Of a stretch of 17,078 nucleotides of DNA, positions 8,627 through 17,078 are shown piece after piece. A program made the translations under genes and the position numbers. The stretch is from assembly GCA_958430865.1 (NCBI GenBank), contig CAUDNR010004105.1, positions 43,566 to 60,643 on the forward strand, written 5' to 3'. A model generated the notes under the pieces. It made no database searches. It saw only the letters and a program-made list of their open reading frames with translations, and was not told the origin of the DNA. How positions within the stretch are numbered: position 1 is the stretch's first letter; every line of letters starts with the position of its first letter. The stretch is from Entrophospora sp. SA101. Its lineage: Eukaryota; Glomeromycota; Glomeromycetes; Entrophosporales; Entrophosporaceae.

Positions 8627-8688
8627 GAATTTTCTACTAAAAAATTCAAAACTTGGCTTTAATTTATCTACAACTTGCTAGAAACTTC
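8627..8688 (+). promoter_or_regulatory. Heat-shock elements upstream of HSP90
   Basis: GAATTTTC at 8627-8634 and GAAACTTC at 8681-8688 each contain the GAAnnTTC pair bound by heat-shock factor. The second is extended by imperfect units on both sides (TGC before, ACA after). They stand 221 and 167 bp upstream of the HSP90 ATG, a usual distance for HSF control. Binding is inferred from motif and position. Confidence 0.6.
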
Positions 8689-8728
8689 CAACACATTATC
8701 TAAAGATGTACTACAATTTGAAAAATCA

Positions 8729-8734
8729 TATAAA
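8729..8734 (+). promoter_or_regulatory. TATA box of HSP90
   Basis: TATAAA lies 119 bp upstream of the HSP90 start codon and 41 bp downstream of the nearer heat-shock element. In AT-rich DNA the motif is common, so the case rests on position. Confidence 0.45.
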
Positions 8735-8847
8735 TTATCCAACAATTATCCTCTCCTCCCCCGTAATCATTTATAATAAATAATAATATAATAAAATAAT
8801 ATTCTCATCACAAATTAAAAAAAAATCGAAAAAAAAATCGAACAAAA

Positions 8848-11334
8848 ATGGCAGAAGTTGAACAATTTTCATTTCAAGCTGAAATTTCTCAGCTTATGTC
8901 TATAATTATAAATACATTTTATTCAAATAAAGAGTGAGTAATCAATGGAATTTTTTATTCGTTTTTTTTTCGTTCAAAAAATTTTTTTTTAATACAAATA
9001 AAAGTAAAAAAACGTACAAACATAAATTAATAAGCAAATTAAACATTTTTTTAGAATTTTCCTTCGTGAATTGATTTCTAATGCATCTGATGCCTTGGAT
9101 AAAATTCGATATGAATCGCTTACAGATCCATCAAAACTTGAAACAGGGAATGAACTTTATATCAAAATTATTCCGGATAAAGAAAATAAAACTCTTTCCA
9201 TTAGAGACACTGGTATCGGCATGACAAAGGTATATATTATTTATTTACATATATAATATATATATACATATATGCATATGTGTTAAATTTAATTTAACTT
9301 AATAATTAATGTTTGGAAAATTTTTTTTTCTATATAATTATATCGTAGGCCGATCTTGTTAATAATCTTGGTACAATTGCTCGATCAGGCACTAAAGCAT
9401 TTATGGAAGCTCTCCAATCTGGTGCTGATATATCAATGATTGGTCAATTTGGTGTTGGTTTCTATTCTGCTTATTTGGTAGCTGATCGTGTTCAAGTGAT
9501 TACAAAACATAACGACGATGAACAATACATTTGGGAATCTGCTGCTGGTGGTTCTTTTACAATCACTCGTGACACAATCAATCCTCCTCTTGGTCGCGGT
9601 TCTGAAGTTAAATTGTTTCTTAAAGAAGATCAACTTGATTATTTGGAGGAACGTAAAATAAAAGAAGTTGTCAAGAAACATTCTGAATTCATTGGTTATC
9701 CAATACAACTAGTTGTTGAAAAAGAAGTTGAAAAAGAGGTTGAAAAAGAAACCGAAGAAAGTGCGGGAGAAGAAAAGAAAACAGAAGAAAGTAAAATAGA
9801 GGAAATTGATGAGAATATGGAGGATGAGAAAAAAACAAAAATTGAAGAAATCGACGATGAGGAAGATGAAAAAGAAAAAGAAAAAAATAAGAAAAAGAAA
9901 GAAAAAGTTAAAGTTAAAGATGTTGAAGAACTTAACAAAACAAAGCCAATTTGGACGCGTAATCCTGATGATATAGAACATGCAGATTATGCTGCCTTCT
10001 ATAAATCAATAACTAATGATTGGGAAGAACATTTGGCTGTTAAGCATTTCTCTATTGAGGGCCAACTTGAATTCAGAGCACTTCTTTTTGTTCCAAGTCG
10101 TGCTCCATTCGACTTATTTGAGACCAAAAAGAAACGTAACAATATCAAACTCTATGTAAGGCGTGTGTTCATTATGGATGATTGTGAAGAGTTGATACCC
10201 GAATACCTTAATTTTGTTAAGGGTGTTGTAGACTCTGAAGATTTGCCCCTAAACATTTCACGTGAAACGCTTCAACAAAACAAAATACTTAAAGTTATTA
10301 GAAAAAATATCGTAAAGAAATGTTTAGAAATGTTTAGCGAAATTGCCGAAGATAAAGAGAAATTTGCCAAATTTTACGAAGCATTTTCTAAAAACATTAA
10401 ACTTGGCATTCATGAAGATTCACAAAATCGAGCTAAATTAGCTGAACTCCTTCGTTTCAATTCGACAAAATCTCCTAATGAACTAACGTCATTAAAAGAT
10501 TACGTTACAAGAATGCCTGAAAAACAAAAATCAATTTATTACATCACTGGTGAAAGTCGTCAAGGAGTTGAACACTCGCCATTTGTTGAAGTTCTCAAGA
10601 AGAGAGGTCTTGAAGTGTTGTTTATGACTGATCCAATTGATGAATACTGTATTACACAACTTAAGGAATATGAAGGCAAAAAACTTGTTTCTGTTACAAA
10701 AGAAGGCTTGGAACTTGACGAGGATGAAGATGAGAAAAAGAGACATGAAGAAGAAGCGAAACAATATGAAAGTTTGTGTAAACAGATTAAAGAAATACTT
10801 GGTGATAAAGTTGAAAAGGTAAGTATTAACTGTTTTATTAATTATTGTAAATTTTTTTTCTTATTCGAGTTAATAAATATATACACTGTGTGCGTGTAGG
10901 TTCTTGTTTCAAATCGTATTTCAGAATCACCTTGTGTACTCGTAACAGGACAATATGGCTGGTCAGCTAATTTTGAACGTATAATGAAGGCACAAGCACT
11001 TCGTGATTCAAGTATGGCGTCTTACATGGCATCAAAGAAAATAATGGAAATCAATCCACATCACCCAATCATTAAATCACTCAAATCAAAAGTTGAAGCA
11101 GATAAAAATGATAAAACAGTTAAAGATCTTACATGGTTATTATTTGAAACCTCACTTTTACAATCTGGATTTAGCTTGGAAGAGCCATCATCGTTTGCCA
11201 ATAGAATCTTTAAAATGATTAAACTTGGTCTTGATATTGGTGATGATGATAACGATGACAATCGTGTAGAACCCATGGAAATTGAAAAGGACTCAACTGA
11301 GGCAGAAGCATCTCACATGGAGGAAGTTGATTAA
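8848..11334 (+). CDS. HSP90: Cytosolic HSP90 molecular chaperone, complete
   Basis: This is an ATP-driven homodimeric chaperone for kinases, receptors and other clients. Four exons, 8848-8933, 9055-9229, 9349-10818 and 10900-11334, give 721 aa, between the usual lengths of the yeast and human proteins. All introns have GT...AG ends. Residues 1 to about 210 are the GHKL ATPase domain, with E34 and N38 in [20 protein letters not shown]80 in [10 protein letters not shown] and the GQFGVGF lid motif at 119-125. Residues about 211-280 are the charged linker, very rich in E and K. The middle domain follows and includes [12 protein letters not shown], whose Arg contacts ATP in the family. The C-terminal dimerisation domain ends in MEEVD, the TPR co-chaperone docking tail of cytosolic forms. 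Start [13 protein letters not shown] agrees with the family. Upstream heat-shock elements suggest HSF control. The gene appears intact and converges on the Lnt-like gene. Confidence 0.97.
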
Positions 11335-11593
11335 ATTTAATTTTATTATTCGTAATAAGGTCACTTTTTTTTCCTCTCCTTTCCTAGATTATAATGTATT
11401 ATAGTAATAATTGTGGTAGTTATGATATAAATAATAATACTTTATTGATAAAATTTTATTATAAATGTCTTGAATTTGTTTTAATCATTTATATATGTAT
11501 ATAGATATATATTATATATCATTTATTAATTAATATTAAACAAAAAAAAATAAAAAAACATTTTACAATTATTTTTTATAAAATGAACGAAAT
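11335..11593. other. Convergent intergenic region (HSP90 / Lnt-like 3' ends)
   Basis: This 259-bp AT-rich spacer lies between two facing stop codons. It must hold both polyadenylation sites. TATAAATAATAATAC near 11426 is a candidate AATAAA-like signal for HSP90. No other structure stands out. Confidence 0.5.
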
Positions 11594-13511
11594 TTAAAAA
11601 TTATTCAAAATAATATTTTCAATTCGATCATCTATATATTGAACTTTATCACTATAAAAGTTATCTACAAAATTTCGAACAAACTCAACATGGCTTTCTT
11701 TTCCAAATACCCAATAAGCTCTCGACGAAATTAAGAACCCTATAAAAACCCACACCAAAGTTTCACCCAAGGCTCCGTAATAAGTATCAACTTTTTTTAT
11801 GGAGTCGAATGGGACATCCCAAGTAATCAGTTGGATATTTTTTCTTATGGAAATTTCATAATTACGAATTCTACCTAATGGATCTATCAAACCACTTGCA
11901 CCGCCTTGATCACAACGTAGTATCCAATACCCATTTTCGATTGCCCTGATTGACGACATTCTTAAATGTTGCAAACCTACATAAGTTGAGAAGGTTTGTG
12001 CCGGCGAAAGAACTAAATTTGCTGATGATGCTTGGTTTAATAGTTCAGGAAAGTCCATATCCAAGCAAATTGCTCCACTAATTCTTAAATCAGTAGTATA
12101 GTTACGATGATGCTTTTTGTTTTTATCTTCATATTCTACGTCTACAATCGGCAATTTTCCTTCTCCGCCCTCTGTCGACCAAGACTCTGCCAACCATACT
12201 GGATGAGTTTTTTGATATTCAAATAAAATCTATGAATAGAAATTTCCAAATAAACCAATCAATCAATTTAATTTATAAATATATAATAAATTAATTATGA
12301 TGTATATATTTATAAATATATATATGTATATATGTATACATTACATCTTTATGATCTGGTCCAATGAACGTGAGCATGTTTCTTTTTTTGTTGCTGTACC
12401 CCGTTGGTATGGTGTAAGTAAATCCTAACCAAAATTTGTATGTAGAGGACTTATTCATTACATTTTCTAATAATTCACTATATTCCTCTTGAGAATGTAA
12501 CGGAAGTGCAGACTCTGACCATAAAATAATTTTGACGGCTTTACTGGTACCAAGATCAGCCGTAGCTGTCAACATTTCATCACGTGTTATACCAGCACCT
12601 GGTAACATACATCCAACCCTTATCAATTCAACTGGTTCGGTATTTTCGAAATGGCTTAATCTAAAATTATAAAAAAAGATTACTCCAAATAAAAAAACAA
12701 AAAGTCCTAATGCCGCATTATAATTAAATTTTAAATTTTGTTCCAGGTTAGTTAATGCAGGATCGGTTGGTCTTGTAATTCTATTATTACCACTAGAAAT
12801 AGCTAGTATTGATGGGGTGTTTCGAGAAGAAGAAATTAATAGAGGAGTATTTTCATTGTCTCTTGATTGTTGGTAAATCAATCGTTTCTTCCTATCCTTT
12901 ATTTTATATTTATAAATAATGTGATTGCTAGCAACCACCGACCACGTTGATAGCAATAGATTTATGGCCGATAAACCTCCTATTGATGCAAGCTGCATTA
13001 TAGGATTTCCAGAATATCCGGATGAATCCAACGTATAACTCCAGTCACCCCAAGAACCAACTGGCGAGTATCGTCTTAGCAACGACCATGACAGAGTCCA
13101 AATGATTGGATATATTGACCAAAAGCTTATTTTATTTCTTGTTGGCGGGTCATAATCGCTGAGCCCGAAATGGTCACTTAAAAATTTTGTTATCATCCCT
13201 GGAATGATTGTCAAGGTTGTTATTGCGCTTCCAACTACAAAAAGTGCTTTGTAGTCGTCAAATGGTGACTCGATAGACGATGTTGAAGTTTCATAATACG
13301 AAAGCGCGGATCCACATCCCAATGCAATGAAAAGTCCCAAATTAATATACATAGGAGTTGAACGTATTAATAATAATATTAGTGGATGCAAAAACAAAGG
13401 GATGAAGGTGATCGGTCTGGTTCCTAAGCCAAACCATGCTAACAAGAATACAGTTGTGTATTCGGGTGAAATTTTAAAAAATTTTTTCACAATGTTAAAA
13501 ATATTCAACAT
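11594..13511 (-). CDS. Apolipoprotein N-acyltransferase-like membrane protein (carbon-nitrogen hydrolase fold)
   Basis: Two exons (13511-12345 and 12229-11594) give 600 aa. The intron has donor GTAATG and acceptor CATAG and joins TFIGPDHKD in frame to ILFEYQKTHPVW. Residues about 20-200 contain several membrane spans plus SPVGSWGDWSYT and IGGLSAINLLLS, which resemble bacterial Lnt. A polar loop (about 201-260) and another span (about 266-284) follow. Residues about 295-530 are nitrilase-like. The catalytic triad is visible: Glu333 in LWSESALP, Lys396 in YQKTHPV and Cys444 in GAICLDMDFPE. A further hydrophobic stretch (about 543-558) lies near the C-terminus. In bacteria Lnt acylates the N-terminus of lipoproteins; the substrate in a fungus is unknown. 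The start MLNIF is the first ATG of the open frame. An extra upstream exon cannot be excluded. Confidence 0.85.
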
Positions 13512-13667
13512 TTTGAATTTTTTATTTTATTTAGATGTTTGTACCATTTTTATAATCTTTAAATTTTCCCGGTTTTGTAATTGTATCTATATTTATACAT
13601 TTGAAATTGAGTACATTTGATTATTATTATCCAATCAAATTTTTGAATTTCGACGAAATTTACACAC

Positions 13668-13686
13668 TGATCAGATCAGATCAGAT
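13668..13686. repeat. (ATCAG)n pentanucleotide repeat
   Basis: About 3.5 units of ATCAG are in tandem (CTGATCAGATCAGATCAGAT). It overlaps the end of the minus-strand frame 13676-13900. A change of one 5-bp unit would move that frame's stop codon. Confidence 0.8.
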
Positions 13687-13900
13687 GGGTAGAGTTATCA
13701 GGAAAATCCATTGGTGCTGATCCGTTCCCATTCAACATACTAATACGGTAAGACCCCACAAATGGTAGCCAAAAGCGGGTATCAAATGGTATTGATTTTC
13801 TGAAGATTATTGGTCTTGAGATCCAAAAAAGGAAATATAACACCAAAAAGACAATCGTATGTTTTGAAGCCTTTTTTTTTTTTTTGCTGAGTAAGGACAT
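13676..13900 (-). CDS. Unrecognised 74-aa membrane protein or gene fragment
   Basis: ATG at 13900 opens MSLLSKKKKKASKHTIVF. A hydrophobic span at about residues 15-32 (TIVFLVLYFLFWIS) is followed by a tail with PFDTRFWLPFVGSYRISML and NGNGSAPMDFPDNSTH. The tail is non-repetitive, with normal use of W, G, P and R, and looks more like real protein than AT-rich noise. The lysine run comes from a 14-base homopolymer, so the true upstream frame is uncertain. The frame stops in a pentamer repeat. It could be the first exon of a gene, a decayed fragment, or chance. I do not recognise the family. Confidence 0.35.
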   Translation of the reverse strand: MSLLSKKKKKASKHTIVFLVLYFLFWISRPIIFRKSIPFDTRFWLPFVGSYRISMLNGNGSAPMDFPDNSTHLI

Positions 13901-14049
13901 TCATTTCGCCAGATCCAATATGTTTTTTGATCGTTTGATTTTTGATGAAATTAAAACATCTAGAAATATAATAATGTGATGAGTATATAATAAAGAATAA
14001 TAGCATTTATAAAAAACGCAATATTTACAACATTCATTACCAGATCCAA

Positions 14050-14222
14050 GATATCCTTAAAAATCATGTATTTTTCCGCAAAAATCATCCGCAATTTTGC
14101 GCAGCATCATGAAAATATCCAATTTTATTGGTGGGTTGGATGCGTGTTATCCTTATTTAGAGATTGATTTGGTGATTGCAGATGATTTTTGCGGAAAAAT
14201 ACATGATTATGATGATATCCTT
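14050..14222. mobile_element. Mutator-like MITE with 9-bp target duplication
   Basis: The 9-bp direct repeat GATATCCTT (14050-14058 and 14214-14222) flanks a 155-bp body. Inside, 14062-14095 and 14175-14208 are inverted repeats matching at 33 of 34 positions (AATCATGTATTTTTCCGCAA...). Short non-coding elements with long inverted repeats and 9-bp duplications are typical of Mutator-type families. The outermost few bases between duplication and inverted repeat do not match, which leaves the exact ends uncertain. There is no coding content. Confidence 0.65.
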
Positions 14223-14813
14223 TAATTATCTTTTTTGTTGGCTTATCGAAAACGCCAAGAAAGTTTATGAATCAGATTTTTTTAAAAAAAACCCCCCAAA
14301 TAATTTGATTTAATATCATCATTAATCTCAGTTTGTTAACATTACTGATTACGAAAAGCAAAATACCAATCGTTTATTTTGTTGTCATCTTGATAAGGAT
14401 CTTATAATTACTCAGAGAGTTCTGCTCCGCGTTTTGATTTCAATAACATATCAATGCAAATTAAAATATAGTTGCCTCTGTTGGTTATTAACACGTCTTC
14501 AGAGCCATGCCAAACAACATCACTCGCGTTTTGTCATCTGTCAAAAAATAAATTGTTTTTCCAAAAAAAAAAAAAATCAATCGCGTCAATCAAAAAAAAC
14601 ACCAAGTGCCAATAATTTAATAGTACGCGTATGATTTTTGTTTTGATTTTTTGTAAATTAAATTTGTTGTATTTGTAAATAAACAGTGGTACGGGAAATA
14701 TAGAATGGTCTCTCCCTGCTCACTTGCACATCCTCGATTACAAAACTTGTTTCTGTCTCGTTTGATATCCTTGTTGTGTAGCCATTGCCATACATACACT
14801 TCCTGGTCATAAA
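14223..14813. other. Gene-free spacer between two mobile elements
   Basis: Only AT-rich sequence with homopolymer runs was seen (for example A runs near 14563). Short frames on either strand (14434-14634 plus, 14617-14835 minus) show no recognisable protein features, and the second starts inside a transposon end. It is probably old intergenic DNA. Confidence 0.5.
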
Positions 14814-15151
14814 TATAAGGACACTTGCAGACCATCGAAAATAATTGAATAAAGAAGCACGAAAAAAAATAAAATTTTTGTTATCCTAATCACATTTGCT
14901 TATTAAGTAAAAAATCATCTTCATATCAAATAGTATAATATAGTGAAGTTTCGCCGCATATAAATAAACGTTCATTGTTTTACGAACCTTAAAAAATAAA
15001 ATGAATTTTTCGGAATTTTCGAAAAAAAATCTTTAACTCGAAAATTTACCACAATGGCAGGTTCTAACGACCTTTGTGGTATAAGTAAAAAATGCGTCTT
15101 ATGTTTAAATCTAGTTATATCTAAAATTCTAGAGCATTTGGTAGATTAATT
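14814..15151 (+). repeat. Left terminal inverted repeat of the Tc1-like element
   Basis: About 338 bp, complementary to 15743-16053. Conserved blocks include CTTATTAAGTAAAAAATCAT, TTCGCCGCATATAAA, CTTTAACTCGAAAAT and CGACCTTTGTGGTATAAGT. It is 27 bp longer than the right arm because of small insertions or deletions. Confidence 0.85.
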
Positions 15152-15286
15152 AATAAGAAAAAAAAATAAAACGTAGAAAATTTTACGAACGATTCAACCT
15201 CAAACTGCTCACCAATTTGAAACATAAAAGACATCAAAGAATATATGAAACTGTTTTGAATTGATTGTATTTTATTAAAAAAAAAA

Positions 15287-15644
15287 TCAATATCTTGCCG
15301 GGTTTCCTTTATTTTTTAAAACAGCATCCACTCTTCGTGGCCATACTATTTATTAATCTATTAATTCTCCCCAAGATAGTATTAAACCATTCCCATTAAT
15401 AAATTGAATAGTTCTGTTTTATTTTTGGTTTTGGATTTCTCATTCTAAGTTTTCTTTTTAAATCCTGCCAGGTCTAAGAGCTGGAGTTGTTTTATTTTTT
15501 TGGAAAATAATCATTAATGGTCTTTTCGACTGCAAATTTGGATCTATTTAATATGCGAGCTATTTCTCTATAAGAAAAATCAGCCTTTTTTAAACCAATA
15601 ATTTCCCCGCGTTCGAATTCAGATAATCGAGTAGCTTTCGACAT
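15287..15644 (-). pseudogene. Tc1-type transposase remnant (N- and C-terminal ends only)
   Basis: ATG at 15644 opens MSKATRLSEFERGEIIGLKK, followed by DFSYREIARILNRSKFAVEK, a helix-turn-helix DNA-binding start typical of Tc1 transposases. The frame stops at 15494-15492 after an A-run. One base over, it resumes as NKTTPALRPGR, the usual linker. Further on, SWGELID and, after two stops, PRRVDAVLKNKGNPARY match the typical transposase C-terminus ending at 15287. The whole DDE/D catalytic centre, usually about 200 residues, is absent. The gene cannot make a working enzyme. Confidence 0.8.
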
Positions 15645-15742
15645 TTTAAATTCTCTTTAAAAAAATAAAATGGTTGAAATTTACCTTTAAACGAATTATT
15701 TTCAAAATTAATTCGTTTGAGTATTTTGTATGACATCTTGGC

Positions 15743-16053
15743 AATTAATTTACTAAATGATCTAGAATTTTGGATATAACTAGATTTAAACATAACACGC
15801 ATTTTTCACTTATACCACAAAGGTCGTTAGAACTTGCCATTGTGATCAATTTTCGAGTTAAAGATTTTTTTGAAAATTCCGAAAAATTCATTTTTATTTT
15901 TTAAGGTTCGTAAAACAACACGTTGTTGTTTATATGCGGCGAAATTTCAGCATATTATACTATTTGATATAAGATGATTTTTTACTTAATAAGCGAATGT
16001 GGTTAGGATAATTAAATTTTTATTTTTTATTTTCATGTTCAAGTGTCCTTATA
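15743..16053 (-). repeat. Right terminal inverted repeat of the Tc1-like element
   Basis: This is the complement of 14814-15151, and its outer end shares a TA with the adjacent MITE at 16052. Confidence 0.85.
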
Positions 16054-16172
16054 CCGTAAAGTCTGGAAAGATAGCACCCCCTACTTTAAAACATAAAACA
16101 ATTGAGCGTCAATATAAAAAAAATGTTACACATATGTAAAAAGGGGATGCTATCTTTCCAGACTTTACGGTA
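16052..16172. mobile_element. 121-bp TA-flanked MITE
   Basis: TACCGTAAAGTCTGGAAAGA, continuing to CCCC at 16080, is repeated inverted at 16143-16172 and differs only by one extra base near the inner end. The terminal TA pairs indicate a Tc1/mariner-type non-autonomous element. The core of about 60 bp has no coding content. The near-perfect arms suggest a younger age than the larger element whose TA it shares. Confidence 0.85.
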
Positions 16173-16868
16173 TTTATTTATTTTGGTTCAACTAAAAGAA
16201 AAACACATAATGATTTAATTAATTTATATATTAATAATATAAGTAAATAAACGTTTTGGTAAACCACGGGCCTAGCTACCAGTCAATGTTCTTTAAATAA
16301 ATTTATTATTTTATCTTCCGTGGCCCCTCACGTGTTTATATTTCTGCGCTCCACATGATTTTACTGTTGCGGAAGGGTTTATTCGTTCAAATAATATCAG
16401 TATTTTTTCACTTCACTTTTTTTATTTATTTTTTTCTTTATTGGCTTTTCCCATTACATAATTCACAGAGTTGATTTTTTATAGTTTTGCAATGTAATAG
16501 AATAACAATCCACAAACGGTTCACTGACAAAGATAACCTTTTATTAAATGAAATAAAATAGATGCAAACAATAATAGTGTGTAAATATGAAACATTTTAT
16601 TTTTTACTTATTATTATTTAATGAAATAAAGTTGCTGTTTGCTTTTTCTTATATTGATTACTGATGATGGGACAATTAAATTCAGACTACAATTGTTTTT
16701 CATGGATCAGTTAACTAAAATTTTCAATTTCTCTTTTTTTAATTGTTTGCTTAAAACTATTTCACTATTTCATCTAAGTTTAATTCCATTTATATACTTC
16801 AATTTTAAAACAATTATAAAAAAACTTACAGAGTGAACATAAAATTATATATATAGGGGTAGGTGTAT
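16173..16868. other. Gene-free spacer upstream of the terminal gene
   Basis: AT-rich, with a CACGTG site at 16329-16334 and a possible stem between CCACGGGCC (about 16264) and GGCCCC (about 16322). A 65-codon frame at 16639-16836 starts with TTG and is compositionally just T-rich DNA. No gene was recognised. Confidence 0.5.
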
Positions 16869-17078
16869 ATGAAAAGTAATAATAAATACAATGGTTCTAA
16901 TGAATATCAAAAGGCCATTGATTTTTTAGAAAAAGGTTGTGACTGTGGTTGTTCTGAAAGAAATTCCCAAAGAACAATTTGCAGAATTAAGAGAATCCTT
17001 CCAAGCTCTTTCCAAGTCTGAACAGGACATATTTTTAATGGCCCAGTTAAAAGCAATGGATGGTGGGTCAATAAGCAG
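16869..17078 (+). pseudogene. 5' end of a Rhizophagus-type repetitive-family gene, frameshifted; runs off the window
   Basis: ATG at 16869 opens MKSNNKYNGSNEYQKAIDFL and then EKGCDCGCS, with three closely spaced cysteines. At about 16956 one extra base breaks the frame, and the original frame reaches TGA at about 17020. In the next frame the protein continues as KEIPKEQFAELRESFQALSK and SEQDIFLMAQLKAMDGG to the window end. I remember proteins with this FAELRE..QALSK.EQD.FLMAQLKAMDGG start as frequent in Rhizophagus genomes; their function is unknown to me. The break suggests a pseudogene, unless it is a sequencing error. A small intron is unlikely because only one base is out of place. Confidence 0.6.

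Larger units (their letters stand above)
5317..8725. repeat. 3.4-kb direct repeat, copy B (native context)
   Basis: This is the second copy of the block at 1024-4432. It is probably the parental arrangement, because both ends run on smoothly. On the left the RAX2 first exon continues in frame past 5316. On the right the HSP90 promoter continues through a TATA box to the HSP90 start codon. Copy A has no such continuity at either end. The distance between copies (4293) equals the repeat plus the 884-bp spacer 4433-5316, as expected if a unit 4433-8725 had been duplicated in tandem. Confidence 0.95.
8362..8847 (+). promoter_or_regulatory. HSP90 promoter and 5' leader region
   Basis: No gene lies in this stretch. 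It contains two heat-shock elements, a TATA box at 8729-8734, a pyrimidine-rich run at 8750-8761 (a common initiator-type feature) and an A-rich leader before the HSP90 ATG at 8848. The 3.4-kb repeat ends inside it at 8725, between the heat-shock elements and the TATA box. Confidence 0.6.
13512..14049. other. Region upstream of the Lnt-like gene
   Basis: It should contain the promoter of the minus-strand Lnt-like gene. The only further content is the unrecognised minus-strand frame at 13676-13900, a (ATCAG)n pentamer array and a 14-T run. Confidence 0.5.
14814..16053 (-). mobile_element. Tc1/mariner-like element with long terminal inverted repeats, internally deleted
   Basis: TATAAGGACACTTG at 14814-14827 mirrors CAAGTGTCCTTATA at 16040-16053. 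The inverted repeats continue inwards for over 300 bp (about 14814-15151 and 15743-16053), with substitutions and a few small gaps between arms. TA at both ends fits the TA target duplication of this superfamily. The interior of about 590 bp holds a broken minus-strand transposase gene (15287-15644). The element is therefore non-autonomous. The divergence of the arms suggests it is not recent. Confidence 0.85.

Noticed and set aside
9708..9960. E/K-rich tract in HSP90 as a possible expanded repeat or insertion
   Set aside because: A charged linker of this kind and place is normal for cytosolic HSP90, and total length is ordinary.
9433..9981. Several minus-strand frames rich in Phe or Ser
   Set aside because: These are antisense shadows of the HSP90 coding sequence and its E/K-rich linker.
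14617..14835. 72-codon minus-strand frame with several cysteines
   Set aside because: It starts inside the terminal repeat of the Tc1-like element, has no recognisable motif and no plausible promoter. It is too weak to call.
15590..15802. 70-codon minus-strand frame MRVMFKSSY...
   Set aside because: It runs through the transposon arm and out of frame with the recognisable transposase start at 15644.
16260..16380. Possible structured RNA or tRNA around CCACGGGCC and CCGTGGCC
   Set aside because: There is no tRNA-like A or B box arrangement, no acceptor stem and no anticodon arm. Only a weak stem can be drawn.

Overview
The window is eukaryotic and most likely fungal. It is strongly AT-rich, its genes are cut by short GT...AG introns, and the proteins are of fungal type: RAX2, COX23, cytosolic HSP90 ending in MEEVD, and an Lnt-like acyltransferase. 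Together with relics of TA-inserting (Tc1/mariner-type) transposons and a recurrent 'FAELRE..QALSK.EQD' protein at the right edge, this suggests an arbuscular-mycorrhizal, Rhizophagus-like genome. The genus is inference from composition and remembered family resemblance.

Left part (1-8725): the dominant structure is a direct duplication of about 3.4 kb. Bases 1024-4432 reappear at 5317-8725 with a constant offset of 4293, and no difference was seen wherever I compared them. The repeat holds the 5' end of RAX2 (minus strand), a whole two-exon COX23 gene (minus strand), decayed coding scraps, hairpins, and the heat-shock-element part of the HSP90 promoter. RAX2 itself is broken. Its N-terminal 322 codons lie on the minus strand (5534-4454), while a later stretch of the same protein lies on the plus strand (1-1029). 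The two pieces are complementary, not overlapping, so they look like one gene split by a rearrangement (tandem duplication plus inversion) or by a misassembly.

Middle (8848-13511): a complete four-exon HSP90 gene (plus strand, 721 aa) with heat-shock elements and a TATA box upstream. It faces a two-exon minus-strand gene (600 aa) for a multi-membrane-span apolipoprotein N-acyltransferase-like protein that keeps all three nitrilase-type catalytic residues. The two genes converge with about 260 bp between stop codons.

Right part (13512-17078): gene-poor and rich in mobile-element relics. It holds an unrecognised small membrane ORF, a 155-bp inverted-repeat element with 9-bp flanking repeats (Mutator-like), and a 1.24-kb Tc1/mariner-like element. 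That element has terminal inverted repeats of more than 300 bp and a transposase gene reduced to its N- and C-terminal ends. A 121-bp MITE abuts it and shares one TA. At the edge is the start of a Rhizophagus-type repetitive-family gene with a one-base frameshift.

The genes do not form a pathway. They are independent housekeeping genes in a rearranged, transposon-littered region.
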